DNA from: Lingula anatina
Taxonomy: Eukaryota > Brachiopoda > Lingulata > Lingulida > Lingulidae
Assembly (NCBI RefSeq): GCF_001039355.2
Contig: NW_019775835.1
Coordinates: 229,025-293,024 of the forward strand
DNA length: 64,000 bases
Reading direction: 5' to 3'
Shown here: positions 34,945-46,776 of the stretch, piece after piece
How the letters are laid out: each line of letters begins with the position of its first letter
How positions within the stretch are numbered: position 1 is the stretch's first letter
Translations under genes and position numbers: made by a program
Notes under the pieces: generated by a model
What the model was told of the DNA's origin: nothing
What the model saw: the letters and a program-made list of their open reading frames with translations, nothing else
Databases searched by the model: none

Positions 34945-35209
34945 CACATACTGGACAATAGAAGTGTAACCCCCTGAATCAGAGTAATCAAAGTAGGTAG
35001 ATCTTGAATAGTTATAATGCCTGGTCTAATTGTAATGTGACTAATGAGTATAAAACGACTAAAACCGCTGTACCATGGAATTGTATTGTTGGTCTTTTTG
35101 TGAATTTTGATGTTAATAAAATGATGCCAGGAGCATATCATTCCGCAGTCATTTATCTCTGACAAAGTATTGGTTCAGTAGGAGTGACACTTCTATTGTC
35201 CAGTGTGTG
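34945..35209. mobile_element. 265-bp deletion derivative of the same Tc1-like family
   Basis: About 28-bp inverted ends (CACATACTGGACAATAGAAG and TTCTATTGTCCAGTGTGTGT), flanked by TA on both sides. The left ~150 bp match the left part of the 33560 element, after which the sequence jumps to the other end. This is the classic structure of an internally deleted, non-autonomous copy. Confidence 0.85.
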
Positions 35210-35807
35210 TATGTCTTGACATCCTGCAAAGCTACTAATATTTTCCAATTCAGATCATAAAAGCTATACACCCTTCAAAATTAGGTAGCTAGCGTCGATA
35301 GTGAAATGTCCTGGAAAACATGGGGATCTAAATGGTTAAGTGCTAGTCATTAAGAATTCAATCGTTTAATCAAAAAAGGGAATAAAATCGAGTTCAAAAA
35401 TTGGACGAAACGCACTGAGAGCACGCGTTTATAGATGAAGCAGTAAATTTTTAAAACCAAGGTGGAAATTGTGTTGGGAAAGTTTCTCTCTCGCTTTTGC
35501 AATTAACAGATAAATCTCCTTTTAAAAATAAATGAAATATTTTATTTGTCTACGACTGATGGACACAATGATAAAATGCAAGTATTTATATAAATTCGCA
35601 TGGACAAAGCGTGCAGGTTTAAAAAATGAATTAGCAAAATAAATACATAGGCCTAAAATGTAAGTCGCTGCGTTGTGTACGGATTTGATGTGCCCCATCT
35701 CCACTGAATAGAACCTCAAATCAAAATTACTCCCAGTGATCTTTCCATGGCATCGTGTTTCGTCTTTTGGACATTCTGCTTTGTTGTGTAACTATCTTAT
35801 TTACCGA

Positions 35808-36939
35808 TTAGTCTGTCGCCACTTTGTTGTGGCCACGTTTTGACCTTCTCACTATTTGATATGCTATATTTGATCCAATCAGAACCACGATTGTTTGCTG
35901 CGGGATAGAAATGACGTAACACAACAACGGCAGCTGTGCTGTGAACCAGAAGTCGAAGTTTAACATCACAAAGACGAATACTTGTGGAAAGAAACGGAAG
36001 ATGAAGAACGTCACTGGAAATATAAATGCAAAAATATTAGACATAACCTTCAATTGAAGAAAACCTGATCAACACTCGCCGATACATTTACAAAGAGACT
36101 TTATAAAGTTTGGCATTTTAAACTGTTTTAATTTTAAACTGAGAAAGACCCCATTCCCATACCTAGATCGATCTAGCGGGATCGGCCCATCTCCGAGGGG
36201 ATTCTCGCTATACTGCACTCAGTTGAAGCGGCTCTGATGTCTGACACGCCTACTTAAGCTGTAAGGGGGTAATTAATTATCGATTAGCAGCTTCAGTAGG
36301 CGTGCCAGACATCTAAGCCGTTTAATCTGAATTCAATTTAGCGAGAATCCACTCGGAGATGGGGAATGGGTTCTTAAAGTCTGCCAGATCATCTTTAAAG
36401 AAAACATATTCTATAAATATAGAAATATGTGTACCCAAAAATAAACCATTGAGCCTCTTGTACAGCGTCGATTCTCTTCGCCCCAACATCGCTAGAAGTT
36501 TTCTTCCGTGCAGAAAGACGTTTGTTATCTCACACAAGTAATCCCAAAGAACGAATATTGTGACTTGTCCACATGGGGGAAACTGCGAAGCCGTGACGAA
36601 GAACGCACACTAATGATAAAAGAAATTATAAGTTAATAAATAAAACAACGTACATGTATCTCAAATGAACCAATTCTTGTTTGATTTAATTTGTTAAAAA
36701 CACCCATCCTGATAATATTTGTGCAATTGTTTCTTTTTTCTGTCGTGTTTGAAAATTTGTTTCAATGGATTGACCATCTCTCCATCGTTGGGTACTGCAA
36801 GCACCCAACATATTCGCTTCATACATTTATGGCTATTATATTCACTTTTCTAAGCTATAGTAATGCTTTAAGTAGGCCTATTTAATTAGATATCAGTAAA
36901 AAGGTGCATGTCTCTACATGACGAAAAAGAGGGCCACCT

Positions 36940-36978
<39 letters not shown>

Positions 36979-39591
36979 TTACCAAAATATGATGCAAATA
37001 AATATCAAAACTTCCTATCTGTTCTTTGCTGATACCCATAGCAACTGCATCGTAGGCAAAATATCCTGGAAATGAATGATATACATGTAGATAAAATCAT
37101 CTTGAAATTTCCTTCTTGACACGAGAATAATCCTGTCATTAACCTGTCTGTATGTATTGTGAATTACATAAAGAAATACCACACAAAAATGAATCTCGCC
37201 AGGAAGTATTGCGAAAAAAACACGGAAAGACATAAAACAAGAAAAGTGAAAGCAGTATTTTATATACAAATATATATCAAATACCAGGCCCGTTGCTTGG
37301 GGGGGGGGGGGGGGGGGTTGGGGGGGTTCAAAAAAACCCCCCCTTTTGCGGGGAAAAATTCGTTCTAGGAACACTCTGGGAAAAATTTGATTTNNNNNNN
37401 NNNNNNNNNNNNNNNNNNNNNNNNNNNNNNNNNNNNNNNNNNNNNNNNNNNNNNNNNNNNNNNNNNNNNNNNNNNNNNNNNNNNNNNNNNNNNNNNNNNN
37501 NNNNNNNNNNNNNNNNNNNNNNNNNNNNNNNNNNNNNNNNNNNNNNNNNNNNNNNNNNNNNNNNNNNNNNNNNNNNNNNNNNNNNNNNNNNNNNNNNNNN
37601 NNNNNNNNNNNNNNNNNNNNNNNNNNNNNNNNNNNNNNNNNNNNNNNNNNNNNNNNNNNNNNNNNNNNNNNNNNNNNNNNNNNNNNNNNNNNNNNNNNNN
37701 NNNNNNNNNNNNNNNNNNNNNNNNNNNNNNNNNNNNNNNNNNNNNNNNNNNNNNNNNNNNNNNNNNNNNNNNNNNNNNNNNNNNNNNNNNNNNNNNNNNN
37801 NNNNNNNNNNNNNNNNNNNNNNNNNNNNNNNNNNNNNNNNNNNNNNNNNNNNNNNNNNNNNNNNNNNNNNNNNNNNNNNNNNNNNNNNNNNNNNNNNNNN
37901 NNNNNNNNNNNNNNNNNNNNNNNNNNNNNNNNNNNNNNNNNNNNNNNNNNNNNNNNNNNNNNNNNNNNNNNNNNNNNNNNNNNNNNNNNNNNNNNNNNNN
38001 NNNNNNNNNNNNNNNNNNNNNNNNNNNNNNNNNNNNNNNNNNNNNNNNNNNNNNNNNNNNNNNNNNNNNNNNNNNNNNNNNNNNNNNNNNNNNNNNNNNN
38101 NNNNNNNNNNNNNNNNNNNNNNNNNNNNNNNNNNNNNNNNNNNNNNNNNNNNNNNNNNNNNNNNNNNNNNNNNNNNNNNNNNNNNNNNNNNNNNNNNNNN
38201 NNNNNNNNNNNNNNNNNNNNNNNNNNNNNNNNNNNNNNNNNNNNNNNNNNNNNNNNNNNNNNNNNNNNNNNNNNNNNNNNNNNNNNNNNNNNNNNNCAGG
38301 CCCGTAGCCAGGGGGGTTCGTGGGGTTCGAAAGAACCGCCCCTTTTGCTGGGAAAAGGTCCACTCTGGGTAAAATTTGATCTAGGTACATGAAGTTTTTA
38401 TGGAAAAAGATCCACTTTTTCAGAAAAAGAACCCCCCTTTTGAAATTGCTGGCTACGGGCCTGAATACCCCGGTACCCGCCTAATCAAATCACAATGTAC
38501 ACAGCATACTTTGATACCTGAATTAAGTTATTTTCAAGATCTATCCATTAAATGAATACCCGGTTCAAGTGAATAGGCCTATTAAGTATTCGCCTCAAGA
38601 TTAATACTTACCTGCTGACATACAGTGTAAATAGAACGCCCAGGGAGTGCTCTCGATCCACTCGCGTCCTGACAGCGTCCTTAAAAGAAATTAAACGGAA
38701 GTTAGAAATATTTCCTCGGAAAAACGGGGCATGTTTGCTCACTGTAAGCCACGGCGGATGCTTCCTATCTTGCTGACAACCTGGTGAACCAGCGACACCT
38801 AGTAAAAAATTTATCAAAAAAAAGATGAACGTGTGGATCTAGAAATCGGGAACCTCTTGCAACAAGCTGCAATAGGCCCCATGACCCAGACGAGCGTTTT
38901 GATAAAAACCGGGGAGAAGTCACCTGGTCTTGCCAATAGTTAATCGAGGAAAATTTCAATTAATTTGGGTATACAGGTACCTTGCATAATACTGGTTCCT
39001 GCCAAAGGCCCTAGATTTACTTGAGACAAATGTGGTAAGATATACAGATTGATATACACGTATATTACAAAAAGCTCACAAACTTGATAAATTCATCGAT
39101 ATATTGATTTAGTTTATTCATATAAAACTGAGTATTAAATCTATAGATAAACATATAAAAGAATGAAAATACAGATGACCCGACAAAAATAAATAAATAA
39201 ATAAATAAATGAATAAATAAATAAATAAATACGTTTCAAGATCAACTAANTCGTTAAAATAAACACATTTCTGGTAAAAGCTTTCAATTTCCTTAAGAAC
39301 TAGTATGGAATCCACACCTGTATGAAATAATATTAAATAAGAACTGAATCTTAAAATTTCACCACAAGACACTCACAGTACCAAGGCCAGAGAGCCATTC
39401 AGAATAGCATGTAGCCAGGATATAACGTAAGCTGTCCAGCGATCTGGGTATCCGGCGCATTTCTCAGGTGTGTAATAGCTGACCAGTCGATTAAGTACCG
39501 TAAAGAATAGGAAAGACGTGGGGAATATTACGACAACGGCTTTGCCCTTCCATGTGAATTCCTCGTCGAATGACGCATGCGCAGTGTCCAT
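35808..39591 (-). CDS. TLC-domain membrane protein (TLCD4/TMEM56-like), gene II
   Basis: Five exons: 39591-39377, 38679-38612, 37065-36983, 36609-36435, 36013-35808 (TAA), all in phase, giving 248 residues. Exon lengths after the first equal those of gene I (68, 83, 175, 206 bp), so it is a tandem paralogue. TLC features are kept: IYLHHIL pair, YLCEITNVFLHGRKLL block, C-terminal hydrophobic segments and a basic tail (RRSKRGHNK). Exon 1 has two extra codons (MDTAHASFDEEF). The gap at 37394-38296 falls in intron 2 and does not touch coding sequence. A second exon 1-2 pair lies upstream at 40927-41846, so the transcript could begin there instead, unless that pair is the other haplotype. Confidence 0.85.
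36147..36371. mobile_element. MITE-B copy 6 (palindromic)
   Basis: Starts GACCCCATTCCCATACC, core GTAAGGGGGTAATTAATT, ends GATGGGGAATGGGTTC. It lies in the last intron of TLC gene II, where gene I has none. Confidence 0.8.
36942..36974 (+). repeat. (GA)n microsatellite
   Basis: GA tract beside the donor of TLC gene II exon 3. Confidence 0.85.
37285..37393. mobile_element. MITE-A, left ~109 bp, ending in gap
   Basis: Starts CAGGCCCGTTGCTTGG, followed by a G tract (37299-37327 with interruptions), then the MITE-A interior up to the gap. The sequence on the other side of the gap starts again at the beginning of a MITE-A, so these may be two reads of one element. Confidence 0.75.
37394..38296. 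other. Assembly gap (903 N)
   Basis: Run of N in intron 2 of TLC gene II; both sides are MITE-A sequence. Confidence 0.99.
38297..38463. mobile_element. MITE-A copy, complete
   Basis: CAGGCCCGTAGCCAG to CTGGCTACGGGCCTG, a perfect 15-bp inverted repeat; 167 bp. Confidence 0.88.
39184..39230 (+). repeat. (AAAT)n microsatellite
   Basis: Tetranucleotide tract in intron 1 of TLC gene II; the partner block has a shorter one at 41508-41540. Confidence 0.85.
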
Positions 39592-40284
39592 TTTGGCTGA
39601 TATGGCGTGGATAGGCTTACCACATTAGCTGAAAAGAAAATTAAAAAAAAAAAAAATTAAATATAGTCTCCTGTGTATATATTGGAGAATACTGGAAGTA
39701 CCACAATACATGTACAAATGACTTCCTAAAGCTTATGATTTCTTAAGCAGGCAGAACCTGTAACTGTGGTGTTTATTTTCCAAAATAGGGCCTATTTATA
39801 AGGTGGATATAAAATGTTCAGTGTTTCATTCATTAGCCGACGAGAGATAAGTATTAATTAATAAATTAATAAATATTTTAACTCCAGTTGTAGAAAAAGA
39901 CGACTGATTACAACGACTGAGCAGCCCATCTAAATGTAGTACCCAGTACTTACTCTACGCGGAAAGGAACACTATGAAGACTGACATTTGTAATAACCCA
40001 CCTGTGGTTATACAGGTTCTTAGATTTCTTTTTCACCGATAAGCTGTTGGGTTCCCCCTGTATCTATTCAATCTCCTTACCTTATCTTTTATCCATGTGC
40101 CCTGACCTGCGCCATATACCTTGCAACTTACACTAAAATCGCCACAAATATGTAATGCCTTTATATATATATATACGTCTAACCATTTCAATCTGTCTAT
40201 ATGGACTATTACGGCAAGACCCCTATCCATTTATATATTTATGGGTATTTAATATGGTCATTCTTTGTTTCAGTGGGATTGTGA

Positions 40285-40467
40285 TTAACATCTTAGCATC
40301 TGGTAGTTGAGTAGGCCTGAAATTAAACCTGTACCAACTCCACTGCCCTCCACCAGACAAAAGGAAAGCTTTTCAATTCTTTGACATTTACCTACCTGTG
40401 TACATTTCTGTTCTGTGAACGATGTAAAGGAACTGAGAATCCGTGTGACAGAAAGTCCGCCCTCCAT
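40285..40467 (-). pseudogene. Truncated copy of the ORF at 42636-42953
   Basis: 60 codons starting MEGGLSVTRILSSFTSF, closely similar to the start of the 105-codon frame in the partner block. It stops just after LLNYQMLRC because ~265 bp of the partner sequence are missing here. Confidence 0.5.
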
Positions 40468-40584
40468 TTAGTTATAATGGTTAGGGTTAGCCTGGCCAAA
40501 GTGGGTCAAAACTTAGGGCGAGTCTTACCCGTACAAATAAAGAATAAAGGGGAAGCGGTATCTCTATCATCTACCCAACTACCN

Positions 40585-40775
40585 AGGGGGGTGGGTGGGG
40601 GGGGGGGGGGGGGGGTGGTTCGGGGGGTTCGAAAGAACCGCCCCTTTTGCTGGGAAAAATTCGATCTAGGTACACTCTGGGTAAAATTTGATCTAGGTAC
40701 ATGAAGTTTTTATGGAAAAAGATCCACTTTTTCAGAAAAAGAACCCCCCTTTTGAAATTGCTGGCTACGGGCCTG
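40585..40775. mobile_element. MITE-A copy, start lost at single N
   Basis: Begins inside the first bases of MITE-A with an expanded G tract and ends CTGGCTACGGGCCTG; the partner of 38297-38463. Confidence 0.8.
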
Positions 40776-40926
40776 AATACCCCGGTACCCGCCTAATCAA
40801 ATCACAATGTACACAGCATACTTTGATACCTGAATTAAGTTATTTTCAAGATCTATCTATTAAATGAATACCCGGTACATGTGAATGGCCATGGGCCTTT
40901 TAAGTAATCGCCTCAAGTTTACTTAC

Positions 40927-41506
40927 CTGCTGACATACAGTGTAAATAGAACGCCCAGGGAGTGCTCTCGACCCACTCGCGTCCTGACAGGGTCCTTAAG
41001 AGAAATTAAACGGAAGTTAGAAATATTTCCTCAGAAAAACGGGACATATTTGCTCATTGTAAGCCACGGCGGATGCTTCCTATCTTGCTAACAAACTGGT
41101 GAACCAGCGACACCTAGCAAAGATTTATCAAAAAAGGATAGATGAGCGTGCGGATCTAGAAATCGGGAACCTCTTGCAACGAGCTGCAATAGGCCCCATG
41201 AACCAGACGAGCATTTTGATAAAAACCGGAGAGAAGTCACCTGGTCTTGCGAATAGTTAATCGAGGAAATTTTCAATTAATTTGGGTATACAGGTACCTT
41301 GCATAATACTGGTTCCTGCCAAAGGCCCTAGATTTACTAGAGACAAATGTGGTAAGATATACAGATCGATATACACTTATATTACAAAAAGCTCACAAAC
41401 TTGATAAATTCATCGATATATTGATTTAGTTTATTCATATGAAACTGAGTATTAAATCTATAGATAAACATATAAAAGAATGAAAATACAGATGACCCGA
41501 CAAAAA

Positions 41507-41537
<31 letters not shown>

Positions 41538-41846
41538 ATACGTTTCAAGATCAACTGGTATGGAATCCACACCTGTATGAAATAATATTAAATAAGAACT
41601 GAATCTTAAAATTTCACCACAAGACACTCACAGTACCAAGGCCAGAGAGCCATTCAGAATAGCATGTAGCCAGGATATAACGTAAGCTGTCCAGCGATCT
41701 GGGTATCCGGCGCATTTCTCAGGTGTGTAATGACTGACCAGTCGATTAAGTGCCGTAAAGAATAGGAACGACGTGGGGAATATTACGACAACGGCCTTGC
41801 CCTTCCATGTGAATTCCTCGTCGAATGACGCATGCGGAGTGTCCAT
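40927..41846 (-). CDS. Second copy of TLC exons 1 and 2
   Basis: Exon 1 at 41846-41632 (MDTPHASFDEEF start, 215 bp) and exon 2 at 40994-40927 (68 bp) have intact frames and splice sites and equal 39591-39377 and 38679-38612 apart from a few substitutions. No exons 3-5 follow before the first copy. They could splice into exons 3-5 of gene II as alternative first exons. Alternatively they are the other allele of the same two exons, placed in tandem by the assembler. The single N between the blocks favours the latter. Confidence 0.7.
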
Positions 41847-42635
41847 TATGGCTGACTTGGCTTACCACATTGGCTGAAAAGAAAATTTAAAAAATATAAA
41901 TATAGTCTCCTGTGTATATATTGGAGAATACTGGAAGTACCACAATACATGTACAAATGACTTCCTAAAGCTTATGATTTCTTAAGCAGGCAGAACCTGT
42001 AATTTTCCAAAATAGGGCCTATTTATAAGGTGGATATAAAATGTTCAGTGTTTCATTCATTAGCCGACGAGAGATAAGTATTAATTAATAAATTAATAAA
42101 TATTTTAACTCCAGTTGTAGAAAAAGACGACTGATTACAACGACTGAGCAGCCCATCTAAATGTAGTACCCAGTACTTACTCTACGCGGAAAGGAACAAT
42201 ATGAAGACTGACATTTGTACAGTAATAACCCACCTGTGGTTATACAGGTTCTTAGATTTCTTTTTCACCGATAAGCTGTAGGGTTCCCCCTGTATCTATT
42301 CAATCTCCTTACCTTATCTTCTATCCATGTGCCCTGACCTGCACCATATACCTTGCAACTTACACTAAAATCGCCACAAATATGTAATGCCTTTAAATAT
42401 ATATACGTCTAACCATTTTAATCTGTCCATATGGACTATTACGGCAAGACCCCTATCCATTTATATATTTATGGGTATTTTATATGGTCATCCTTTGTTT
42501 CAGTGGGATTGTGATTAACCTTAAATAAGAATGAAGAACCAGTAAAGGTAGTAAATAAGTAATAAAGCGCAAATTATATGCTTATGATAACAATAACAAG
42601 TACAATATTCCCCGTGGTATCTTAACTGGCATTCT

Positions 42636-42953
42636 TCATGTCCTCAGCCCATACTGTTTGAAGGGTCGTAGAGCCAAGGCAACGATAATCAGTATGGCAA
42701 AGATGAAATGCGTATTGATAAACACCTTGAAAACCGGTAGCGCGATCCGATCTACCGGTGAATTCTGGATCCTTCGGTGCAGCATCTGGTAGTTGGGTAG
42801 GCCTGAAATTAAACCTGTACCAACTCCATTGCCCTCCACCAGACAAAGGGAAAGCTTTTCACTTCTTTGACATTTATCTACCTGTGTACATTTCTGTTCT
42901 GTGAACGATGTAAAGGAACTGAGAATCCGTGTGACAGAAAGTCTGCCCTCCAT
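42636..42953 (-). CDS. Possible coding ORF with one membrane segment, unknown
   Basis: 105 codons, ATG to TGA. The N-terminal half reads MEGRLSVTRILSSFTSF and has a partner frame at 40285-40467. The C-terminal part (GLPNYQMLHRRIQ, then a hydrophobic stretch NTHFIFAILIIVALALRPF) looks like protein. A polypyrimidine-AG at 42803-42804 could instead be an acceptor for a terminal exon 42802-42636. The 42700-42806 part also resembles the arms of the foldback element at 24710-25262, so it may derive from, or have given rise to, that element. Family not recognised. Confidence 0.35.
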   Translation of the reverse strand: MEGRLSVTRILSSFTSFTEQKCTQVDKCQRSEKLSLCLVEGNGVGTGLISGLPNYQMLHRRIQNSPVDRIALPVFKVFINTHFIFAILIIVALALRPFKQYGLRT

Positions 42954-43062
42954 TTAGTTATAATGGTTAGGGTTAGCCTGGCCTAAGTGGGTCAAAACTT
43001 AGGGCGAGTCTTACCCGTACAAATAAAGAATAAAGGGGAAGCGGTATCTCTATCATCTTACA

Positions 43063-44569
43063 CAGGCGCGGATGTTATTTGAACAACAGCATCATCTTCC
43101 AGCTGGTCTTCTGGTAAAGATCAACCATCACCAAACCCAAATTAATAACCTTATACCGTTCGTCCCTATACATTTTATATACAAACGTACATGTACATGT
43201 ACACAAACACGTTATCTCAATTGCAATTGGTCATTTTTGACCTTAATCTGTTCATAAACGTACATCGATCGACTGAATGGGATCGCTAAAACGGAGTCAA
43301 TAGTAATGTGAGGGCTTACCCGTAAATCAGTCGTTTTAAGTAATCTTCGTCTTTTAGGACACTTATTTGCCGCTGTTTGTTGGAACGTCAGGTGTGTGCA
43401 TGTACCTGCCTGAACTCCTTAAATTTTGAGGAGTCAAAGATGTCCGTTCACATCAAGCGAGAATGGTTCTTTCCTTTAGTACGGATGAGAATGACATAGC
43501 AATCTGAATCTAGTACTCCGTATTTACTCTGGTGGCAGGTAACAATATGAATACTGACACCTGTGGGCTTCCCCTTGTATCTATTCAATCTCATTACTTT
43601 ATCTTCTATAATGAATATGTCACAGGTCAGATCCATCATCATCAGGTTATATGATATACCTTGATCTATGACATCCACATTTAATTACACATGCCATTAT
43701 TGCCATACAAACTAACTGGCCTGTGATAAATACATGTCGTACATGTACGTCATGAATACATGTATGATTGGCCCAATTGCACGCATTCTTTCATTTCTTG
43801 TCAATGTCCGTGTACTTGTATGAGCACATCGAACTGAGCTCTAGCTTTATGACCCCATTCCCACATATTTTAGATCGATCTATCCCTGTGGGGAGTGTCA
43901 CTAGATTACTGTGAGCTTAGCCAGCTTAAATGCCTGTCCCGCCTACTAAAAGCTGTAAGGGGGTAATTAACTACCGTGCGCGCTGGCCTGACAGCAATTT
44001 AGCGTGAACCCCCAGGGAGTTAGGTCGATCTAGATGGATCGATCTAAATCTATGGGAATGCACTCTATGACACACGTGTGCTATTCTTGTGATACAAAGT
44101 ACCCGTACATGCACATGTACACATATCCTCTGACAGTTGTGTAATGCGTCTATTTACCCTCTCAGAGACACCGCTGAATTCGCTCGTGGTCTTAAATTTT
44201 TCCAGCCAGCATGTGCCAACTAAGCGAGATTTTCACACCATAATCACATTATATGCTTTACTCAGTGAGTGGACTGTGTGGTTGCTCATTCCTTCTCATT
44301 ATTTTATTACATATTTATCTTTAAATTAGAATAAAAAACATATAAAACAGGATGCGTAGCACTCCTGCACATTAACTATCCAATATAGTACTCCATCATA
44401 TGTTTTTATGTTTCTATGGGCTAAAAATATTCAGATATAATTGGTGCGTGTAACCACTGCATAGTTCCACACAAGATTCGTTACATTCCAACAAACTGGT
44501 GACCTGATATAACTTTTTTATGGCCGGCCAAACCATGTGCGTAATGTACTGGTAGGCCTATGTTGACAA
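43063..44569. other. Intergenic interval
   Basis: Between the TLC blocks and the 12-Cys gene block. It holds MITE-B copy 7. A minus-strand stretch near 43560-43610 (DKVMRLNRYKGKP) resembles translated sequence near 42290-42330 (DKVRRLNRYRGNP), perhaps an old duplicated exon, but no gene model can be supported. Confidence 0.45.
43851..44065. mobile_element. MITE-B copy 7 (palindromic)
   Basis: Starts GACCCCATTCCCACATAT, core GTAAGGGGGTAATTAACT, ends CTATGGGAATGCACTC. Confidence 0.8.
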
Positions 44570-45069
44570 AATACAATTATGTCCGTACCCTGTACATTGT
44601 ACACCGTGCGTCTCTGATATGTACTGAGTATCACGCAGCTGATAAATGCTAAACAGAATGACATTTTATTCGAAATTATTTTCAAATGGGACACTAAAAT
44701 TATTATTTGAAATGACAAAGAAAACCCTAGAAGGTATAAATTTGATGACAGCTTTTCCAGTGTGGAGCCGGTTATTTATATAGTACACTATAGCGTGTAT
44801 TAGGCAATATTAAAATCATTATCCACACACCCCTCAATGTATCCTTTTTTTCTGTAGTCGGTTATATTATTCATGTATTCTTTGAAATACAACTAAGGTG
44901 CGTGAACAAACTCAAAATTAGCCCTACGGTACAGATATTGATACGGAGGTAAATAAGTATATAATAAATACTCACTCGTAAGTGTGGCTTCGTAAAAGTG
45001 TGTCTCCCCAGATTTAACTGTTAATTACATGTACTTTATATCACACACACTTGTATCAATCATGCTGTA

Positions 45070-45381
45070 CTAGTAAAGGACTTCAGCTCCATCGAACTGT
45101 CTGCAGTTAAATGGTATGGAAACTCCTATAGTCCAATGTAGCTCTCGATTATCTCCGCTGCTGATTCCTATAATGGTGGTTATATAAGACCTCTTCGGAT
45201 TTGACAATACCATAATGGAGTCAATAAACCTAAAAGGTTGTAACGAGGTCAGAGGGTGAATCTTGACCTCCGTGTCCCATTTAAGATTGGGGAGGGGTAC
45301 GACGCCTTGTTTCACAAAAATGTTCACCTCTACCGCAATAAAGGAAGTACTGCGAATTAGTGAAGTGCGCACAGAGCACAA
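45070..45381 (-). other. Open frame shared by both blocks, unknown
   Basis: 103 codons, no recognised domain; includes NIFVKQGVVPLPNLKWDT and YITTIIGISSGDNRELH. The partner in block B (54680-54979) keeps most of it but a 2-bp insertion truncates the C-terminus. An acceptor-like TTCGCAG precedes the SFIAVEV segment. Weak evidence for coding. Confidence 0.25.
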
Positions 45382-45512
45382 TGAATGTTTCAGTATAGGA
45401 CGAGTGGAGGTTTTCTACTCTGTTATTTTTAAAATATATATATATTTAAGTGTTTTTACCCTGAAATTAGAGGGTAGGTAAGACTTATCCACTTGAGGTT
45501 AAAGGCGTTCTA

Positions 45513-45729
45513 GACCCCATTTCCAGAGATTAGATCGATCTACTTTAGATCGACCTAACTCCCTGGGGGTTCACGCTAAAAAGCTGTCAGCCGAGCGGAC
45601 ACGAAAGTTAATTACCCCCTTACAGCTTGTAGTAGGCGGGACGGACATTTAAGCCGGATTATATGACAGTAATCTAGTGAGACTCCCCGCGGGGATAGAT
45701 CGATCTAAAAGCTCTGGGAATACAGCCCT
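45513..45729. mobile_element. MITE-B copy 8, block A only at this site
   Basis: Starts GACCCCATTTCCAGAG and ends GGGAATACAGCCC. Block B lacks it here (about 55080) but has an almost identical copy, in reverse orientation, about 70 bp further on (55149-55361). Both share the distinctive CTACTTTAGATCGACCTAAC segment (one base changed in B), unlike other family members. Confidence 0.85.
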
Positions 45730-46776
45730 ATACATGTAACTTATCGAGGGGAAAAATACGGTTTAGGACGTTTGGGGTTACCATATCTGTTATCATTGTC
45801 ATATATTGTTTACAGTGGTGCGACCCAGTATCAGGGACACACGTGGTCTACTATTAGATCAACGCTTTACGGGCGAACGTTTGAAACTTGCTACTCAGTA
45901 TATGTATCAGGTCGCAAAGCAACAAGTCAAATCAGAATGTGTTTTGATGAGTTTTACTTTTTTTACGATAAAGTTAACGACCTGACTCTTGACCTGTGTA
46001 AAAAAAGGTAGTTTTACTGATTGAAAACCAGCCTAACTTAACTGCACAGAGACTCCTCTTCTCCCCCCCCCCTCCCAAAAAAAAGTTTCAGAGTTCAATG
46101 TAGTCTCTCCTTTGTACTTCACTGTCCGTGTAATTGTAACTGTCTGCCTTCGCCGTTTTCTTTGAAGTCCAGGGTGGCTTTTCCACACGTATCTTTCTAT
46201 AGTCTATACGCCTGTGAACCTGAGTGTGAGGCAACGTGTATTGAAGTTTCAAAATACATTAGTATTAGTGTTGAATGCAGTGGTAAATCATACATCACAT
46301 TTTCTTATTTATTGCATTTTGGGATAATGTGGACGTAATAGATTAACGATTCCCCCTTTGATTATGTAAGATGTTTGGATGCGACCTGAAAATAAATAAA
46401 TAAATCATGATGGCTGAACACGTGCGCAGAGATCTGGTTTCTATGGCCTTCCTGGCACGAAGCTAAGAGCCTCTGAAAGCGGATGTTAGATCAGAGCTCA
46501 GGAAAGAAATATAGTCCGGCGCTTTTTAAATTGATAATTGTCGACCAATTTGGACGAAACATCACGCTTATTGCGAAGAATGTTTATTGAGATTTTTAAG
46601 TCATCGATCTGAAATAATACTATCTAAAAGGAATTTTGGGCAATTTCAAAAACATAAGAGCAATAAATGAACGCAAGACCCGGAATATGTGAAAGAGGGT
46701 AAGACACATGGGCGGACAAACACAAAGAACGCTCGAGTGAGAATACCATTCTGCAAGAAGACTGAACTGGAAGAGG

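Larger units (their letters stand above)
31513..35807. other. Interval between the two TLC genes
   Basis: Holds the end of the duplicated block, MITE-B copy 5, the degraded Tc1-like element, an AT microsatellite and the 265-bp Tc1 deletion derivative. No host exon was recognised. Confidence 0.6.
38297..40583. repeat. Near-identical block, first copy
   Basis: Matches 40585-43062 over MITE-A, TLC exon 2, TLC exon 1 and the upstream region. The two copies meet at a single N at 40584. Differences include a ~55-bp segment with an N at 39250, and absence here of the ~265 bp corresponding to 42514-42778. Confidence 0.85.
40585..43062. repeat. Near-identical block, second copy
   Basis: Partner of 38297-40583. 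The similarity includes introns and upstream DNA, and differs by small insertions, deletions and substitutions at a level expected of haplotypes in a highly polymorphic animal. Confidence 0.85.

Noticed and set aside
45772-46011. Plus-strand frame repeated at 55363-55554
   Set aside because: Present in both blocks only because the blocks are duplicates; the two versions shift frame relative to each other, so coding is not conserved.
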